Source of the DNA: Kocuria sp.
GTDB taxonomy: Bacteria; Actinomycetota; Actinomycetes; Actinomycetales; Micrococcaceae
Reading direction: 5' to 3'
Assembly (NCBI GenBank): GCA_030454085.1
Contig: JAKDJD010000030.1
Span: forward strand, 1 to 27,741
DNA length: 27,741 nucleotides
Shown here one piece after another: positions 24,426 through 27,741 of this stretch. The notes beneath the pieces are model-generated. The model was not told the DNA's origin. It searched no databases and worked only from the letters and a program-made list of their open reading frames with translations. Numbering within the stretch: position 1 is the stretch's first letter; each line of letters opens with the position of its first letter. The position numbers and the translations under genes are program-made.

Positions 24426-25927
24426 GCCAGACAAACCCCAACGAACTGACAGCCAGCCTGCGAAGCGCCCCGGCAACAGGAGATGATTTCGACCCGCACG
24501 CCGCTCTGGCGGATCTCCTCGGAAGTGTGGGACTCTCCCCGAAAGACTCCGGCGGAACGATCGACTTCGTGGGAAGCGATCCCGTGCTTCCCGACGTTTT
24601 GCGCCTGGCAGGCGGAACCTCGATAGCTCTCGTCGCCAAATCGGTCGCTGTTGCGGCACTATGGCGCATGAGGGGCGGCCGAGGCCAAGATATTTCGATG
24701 GATCTGCGTACCGCGCCTCGCCGGTTGTGCCCGTTCTACGAGAAACGGTGGGAACTGCTCAATGGATACCCTATGGGTGACCCGGTGGCCGTCAGCGACG
24801 CATTCTCGACATCGAGCTTCTACCGGACCGCGGACGGACGCTGGATGCACCCCATGGGGCCCTATCCGAAACTTCGCCACGATACCGCGGAGCTTCTGGA
24901 TGTACCGGAGCATCGGGACCGTGTGGCACAAGCGATATCACAGTGGAAGGCCCTCGATCTCGAGGAGGCCGGTGAAGAGGCCGGAGTGATCATGCCGATG
25001 TGCAGGACCACGGACGAGCTGATTGCAACCCAACAGTACGAGCAGGTCCTGTCCAGTATGCCTCCCGTCGTGGTGGAGAAGATCGGGGACAGCGACCCTG
25101 AGCCCCTCCCCGGTGGCGTCGAACATCCCCTCGAAGGTGTGCGTGCCCTGGGCCGGGCCCACATCATCGCGGGCGCCGGAGCCGGACGCGCCCTTGCCCT
25201 TCACGGGGCAGATGTCCTGAACGTATGGGATCCGAACGAATACGAGCTCCCGTTGCTCTACGGAACGTCCAATGTCGGCATGCGCTCGACCACGTTGGAC
25301 CTCAAACGCGAGGACGATGAGGCAACCATGCAGGAACTTCTTCGCGGCGCCGACATCTTCTTTGCCAACCGCCGACCAGGGTACTTGGGTCGACACAACT
25401 TGGACGCCGAGAACGCGTCAGCCGTTCGGCCCGGGATTATCCACGCAAGTGTCAACCTCAACGGTGAGACCGGCCCCTGGGCGGACCGCGTCGGTTTCGA
25501 CCAGACGGCCGGGGCGCTGGCCGGTGTCCTGATCGATGAAGGCCAGGACGGGGTGCCATCGCTTCCTCAGGTGCCGGTGGTCAATGACTACATCACCTCG
25601 TGGTTCCTGGAACTCGGGATCCTGCGTGCGCTCATGCTGCGAGCCGAGCACGGAGGCTCTTACAAGGTGTCCGTCTCCCTGACCCGTACGGCCCTCTGGA
25701 TGCGCAGTCTCGGGATCTTCGACAAGGACTACGCCCGGGCGACCGCGGGAAAGGCGCCGGGCCACGAGTACCTGCCTCCGGAAACCTTCACGGAGGAGAC
25801 ACCTCTCGGGCGGTACCAAGGCGTCGCCGAACAAGTCAGTATGTCCCGGACGCCGGGAGCCTACGCGCACCCGTTGGTCCCACGGGGATCGCACAAACCG
25901 CAGTGGCTCGGAGGCAACGCAAAATGA
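24422..25927 (+). CDS. CaiB/BaiF (family III) CoA-transferase with rearranged halves
   Basis: Predicted to move CoA between carboxylic acids. The 501-residue protein contains the usual family N-terminal Rossmann part only in its second half: PLEGVRALGRAHIIAG near 236, LHGADVLNVWDP, NRRPGYLGRHNLD, IHASVNLNGETGP and the GFDQTAGALAG block. Candidate catalytic Asp389 is in VVNDYITSW, then YKVSVSLTRTALW. The first ~225 residues look instead like the part that normally follows the catalytic Asp (LVAKSVAVAALWRMRGGRGQDIS, FYRTADGRWMHP and MCRTTDELIATQQYEQVL). It may be a permuted or fused double-half enzyme. Its ATG overlaps the dehydrogenase stop (ATGA) and its stop overlaps the next ATG. The substrate is unknown. 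Confidence 0.82.
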   Translation: MSQTNPNELTASLRSAPATGDDFDPHAALADLLGSVGLSPKDSGGTIDFVGSDPVLPDVLRLAGGTSIALVAKSVAVAALWRMRGGRGQDISMDLRTAPRRLCPFYEKRWELLNGYPMGDPVAVSDAFSTSSFYRTADGRWMHPMGPYPKLRHDTAELLDVPEHRDRVAQAISQWKALDLEEAGEEAGVIMPMCRTTDELIATQQYEQVLSSMPPVVVEKIGDSDPEPLPGGVEHPLEGVRALGRAHIIAGAGAGRALALHGADVLNVWDPNEYELPLLYGTSNVGMRSTTLDLKREDDEATMQELLRGADIFFANRRPGYLGRHNLDAENASAVRPGIIHASVNLNGETGPWADRVGFDQTAGALAGVLIDEGQDGVPSLPQVPVVNDYITSWFLELGILRALMLRAEHGGSYKVSVSLTRTALWMRSLGIFDKDYARATAGKAPGHEYLPPETFTEETPLGRYQGVAEQVSMSRTPGAYAHPLVPRGSHKPQWLGGNAK

Positions 25928-26805
25928 CGTATCTCCTGGCCCTTCAGCTTGTGCCCTCCAGGATCTACCGCATTGACACGTCGACCGGCCAGGCGGAAGT
26001 TCTCGTCGAGGACGCAGGACCGTTCCCGGACGGCATCATCGTTGTGGACGGCATGGTGTATTGGACGACGATGGGTGATCCCGTCGGGGACTTCACCCTC
26101 GCCGGCGAGGCCGGCCTCGACTTTTCACGGAGCAACGGCGGTCTCCACGCCATCCGTCCGGATGGAACCGGATTCCGGGACCTCGTTCCCGAAGGGAGCA
26201 TGACCACCGGAAAACAACTCACAGGACACGGCCACCGACTCTACTGGTCCGACCGCGAGGGATGCCGCGTCACGAGTTGCCGGACGGATGGGACCGCACG
26301 GGCGGATCTGGTCTCGAAAGAGCCCGGGGATCCACTCGATGAATGCGTCGGCGTGGCCGTCGACGAGCAGCACGGATGGATCTACTGGACGCAGAAAGGT
26401 CCTTCCAAGGGAGGCCTCGGGCGCATCCTGCGTGCACCATTGGACCGGACCGACAGCCGAGCAGATCTGCCCGACGTCGAGACGCTGTGGGAAGACCTGC
26501 CGGAACCCATTGATCTCGAGCTCAGCGATGGATACATCTACTGGACCGACAGGGGAGCAGGGCCGGAGGGCAACACCCTCAACCGCGGTGCGATCCCCGA
26601 GCCGGCCACGAAAGGCGCGGGACGTGAGATCCTGGCCCACGGGTTCAAGGAGGCGATCGGCCTCGCCGTTGACGTGGAACGCGAGGCGGTGTTCGTCTCA
26701 GACTTGTCCGGGACCATCCGACTGGTCCCGCTCCCCGGATCGAACGAGGAGGAACGAACAGTCGCTGCGTTCGAAGGTCCGATGACGGGTCTGGCCATGT
26801 GCTGA
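25924..26805 (+). CDS. Cytoplasmic YWTD-repeat beta-propeller protein
   Basis: The 293-residue protein consists of repeated blades marked by VYWTTMGD, LYWSDREG, IYWTQKGP and IYWTDRGA at about 45-55 residue spacing. These are YWTD (LDL-receptor class B-like) repeats forming a six-bladed propeller. Between them are LHAIRPDGTG, RVTSCRTDGT and ILRAPLDRTD strands typical of such blades. There is no signal peptide or membrane segment. Start and stop coupling (ATGA) with the CoA-transferase gene indicates translation with the CoA pathway enzymes, so a role in the same pathway, for example as a lactonase or hydrolase like related SMP-30 propellers, is possible. No catalytic residues could be assigned, and the function is unknown. 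Confidence 0.8.
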   Translation: MTYLLALQLVPSRIYRIDTSTGQAEVLVEDAGPFPDGIIVVDGMVYWTTMGDPVGDFTLAGEAGLDFSRSNGGLHAIRPDGTGFRDLVPEGSMTTGKQLTGHGHRLYWSDREGCRVTSCRTDGTARADLVSKEPGDPLDECVGVAVDEQHGWIYWTQKGPSKGGLGRILRAPLDRTDSRADLPDVETLWEDLPEPIDLELSDGYIYWTDRGAGPEGNTLNRGAIPEPATKGAGREILAHGFKEAIGLAVDVEREAVFVSDLSGTIRLVPLPGSNEEERTVAAFEGPMTGLAMC

Positions 26806-26842
26806 TCTCGGTGCAGGGTGTGGGCCCGCATCCTTCACAGGT

Positions 26843-27463
26843 TCAGCGGCTGGTCTCCAGCTGGCGGTTGATCCGGTGAATCAGCATGTCCAAGGCAACC
26901 AGATTTCCGCCTCCCTCAGGAATAATCAGGTCCGCACGCCTCTTGGACGGTTCGACGTACAGCTCATGCATGGGTTTCACGGTTGAAAGGTACTGGCTCT
27001 CCACCGATTCCACCGAACGGCCGCGTTCCAAGACGTCCCTCTTGATGCGGCGAAGGATGCGGACGTCGGCATCCGTGTCCACGAACAATTTGATGTCACA
27101 GCGCTCGCAGACCTCGGGCTCGGCGAATATGAGAATTCCCTCGAGGATCACGATCGGTTGGGAGCGGATGAGCATGGTTTCTTCGGCCCGGTTGTGCGTC
27201 GCATAATCGTACATCGGGCACTCGATGCTCTTTCCGGCAACCAATTGATCCACATGGTGGATCAGGAGCTCGTTGTCGAAGGCTTCCGGGGCATCGTAAT
27301 TGAGCTGGCACCGCTCCTCGTAGGACAGATCGTCGCGGCGCTTGTAATAGTTGTCGTGATACACCACGGAGACGTGTTCGTCGAAGCTGGAAGCCAGCTC
27401 GCGGGTCAAGGTTGTCTTACCGGATCCGGTGCCTCCGGCGATGCCGATGACCAGTGGTTTCAT
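26843..27463 (-). CDS. udk: Uridine kinase
   Basis: Udk phosphorylates uridine and cytidine to UMP and CMP with ATP or GTP in pyrimidine salvage. The 206-residue protein has the Walker A GGTGSGKT (10-17), YHDNYYKRRDDLS, the NYDAPEAFDNELL segment, the P-M-Y-D-Y-A-T-H-N-R core, VILEGILIFAEPE (Walker B region), DTDADVRILRRIKRD and the final ADLIIPEGG stretch. The ATG at 27463 gives the standard family N terminus; GGGAG lies about ten bases upstream. The frame is open to 27724, but that extension has low-complexity, non-family sequence. It converges with the propeller gene, with only 37 bases between them. Confidence 0.95.
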   Translation of the reverse strand: MKPLVIGIAGGTGSGKTTLTRELASSFDEHVSVVYHDNYYKRRDDLSYEERCQLNYDAPEAFDNELLIHHVDQLVAGKSIECPMYDYATHNRAEETMLIRSQPIVILEGILIFAEPEVCERCDIKLFVDTDADVRILRRIKRDVLERGRSVESVESQYLSTVKPMHELYVEPSKRRADLIIPEGGGNLVALDMLIHRINRQLETSR

Positions 27464-27654
27464 GCGTGAACTGCTCCCGATGCTCGATTTGTCCTGCTCC
27501 ATTCTGCCGCAAGCAGAGGCCATGTATATCCAAAACGGTGCTTCGATGGGTGCTTGCCCGACCACACAACAACGCTGGTCGGGCAAGACCGTGCCTTCGC
27601 CGATTACCGCCCAACACAGTCGGCAGAAGGTCTCGGCACACAAAGGAGCGCCGC
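27464..27654. other. Intergenic region upstream of udk
   Basis: This gap separates udk from a divergent partial gene. It contains a perfect 12 bp inverted repeat, CTTGCCCGACCA (27553-27564) / TGGTCGGGCAAG (27576-27587), with an 11-base loop and no T-run on either side. The symmetry and position between divergent genes suggest an operator or an attenuating hairpin. No clear promoter hexamers were found. Confidence 0.5.
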
Positions 27655-27741
27655 GTGAACGGGACAGCCCCCCCAGGGGGGGCCGCGGCCGCGCGGGCGC
27701 GCAGGCGGGGGGGCGGAGAACCACGCCCCCCGGTGGCTCCC
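27655..27741 (+). CDS. Partial gene, start only, unknown product
   Basis: A GTG at 27655 is preceded by AAAGGAG with a six-base spacer, and the frame is open to the window end (29 codons). The translation is rich in Gly, Ala, Arg and Pro (starts MNGTAPPGGAAAARAR), typical of the disordered N terminus of some actinobacterial membrane or regulatory proteins. The run of G and C homopolymers makes it sensitive to sequencing error. Nothing can be said of its function. Confidence 0.35.
   Translation, partial: MNGTAPPGGAAAARARRRGGGEPRPPVAP

Noticed and set aside
27464..27724. N-terminal extension of uridine kinase
   Set aside because: The extra sequence is low-complexity and not seen in the family; ATG 27463 yields the standard start right before the Walker A motif.

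Overview
The window is GC-rich, densely coded DNA with long antisense shadow reading frames, GTG and TTG starts and TANNNT-type -10 elements. This points to a high-GC Gram-positive bacterium. The asparaginase II - sterol-carrier-family protein - small membrane protein - purF - purM order, with purD-purC nearby, resembles chromosomes of Micrococcales (Micrococcaceae-like). That placement rests on recall of gene order and was not tested by a search. I see no rRNA, tRNA, CRISPR array, transposase or phage gene.

Layout. (1) 1-600 is non-coding. It holds two opposed arrays of a degenerate ~19 bp repeat that meet at a perfect 11 bp hairpin. (2) 601-6895, all minus strand: a DHA2-type drug exporter, asparaginase, sterol-carrier-family protein, two-helix membrane protein, purF and purM. 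A TetR regulator (7014-7628) is divergent from the exporter. (3) 7776-11759 is a sucrose/fructan module: a GH32 beta-fructosidase and a LacY-type proton symporter on the minus strand, divergent from a LacI regulator. A perfect 18 bp operator overlaps the symporter start codon. (4) 12061-15529, plus strand: an SsuD-like flavin monooxygenase, purD (apparently leaderless) and purC. (5) 15493-21553 is a lactate module: an FCD-domain GntR regulator and lactate permease on the minus strand, divergent from lutA-lutB-lutC. A TNGTNNNACNA-type operator sits at the predicted permease transcription start. (6) 21764-23047: a membrane-anchored or secreted HNH nuclease whose frame runs on antisense through the neighbouring lysR gene. 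(7) 23389-26805: lysR, divergent from a tightly overlapping operon of a short hydroxyacyl-CoA-type dehydrogenase, a rearranged CaiB/BaiF CoA-transferase and a cytoplasmic YWTD beta-propeller. (8) Uridine kinase (udk) on the minus strand, then a divergent partial gene cut by the window end.

How it works together. purF, purM, purD and purC supply four enzymatic steps of de novo IMP synthesis; purS/Q/L are not next to purC here. The sugar and lactate modules each contain uptake, catabolism and a local regulator, with operator positions that can be read from the sequence. The best candidate for something not yet described is the lysR / dehydrogenase / CoA-transferase / YWTD-propeller operon. Its substrate cannot be inferred from known pathways, and its CoA-transferase has its family segments in an unusual order.
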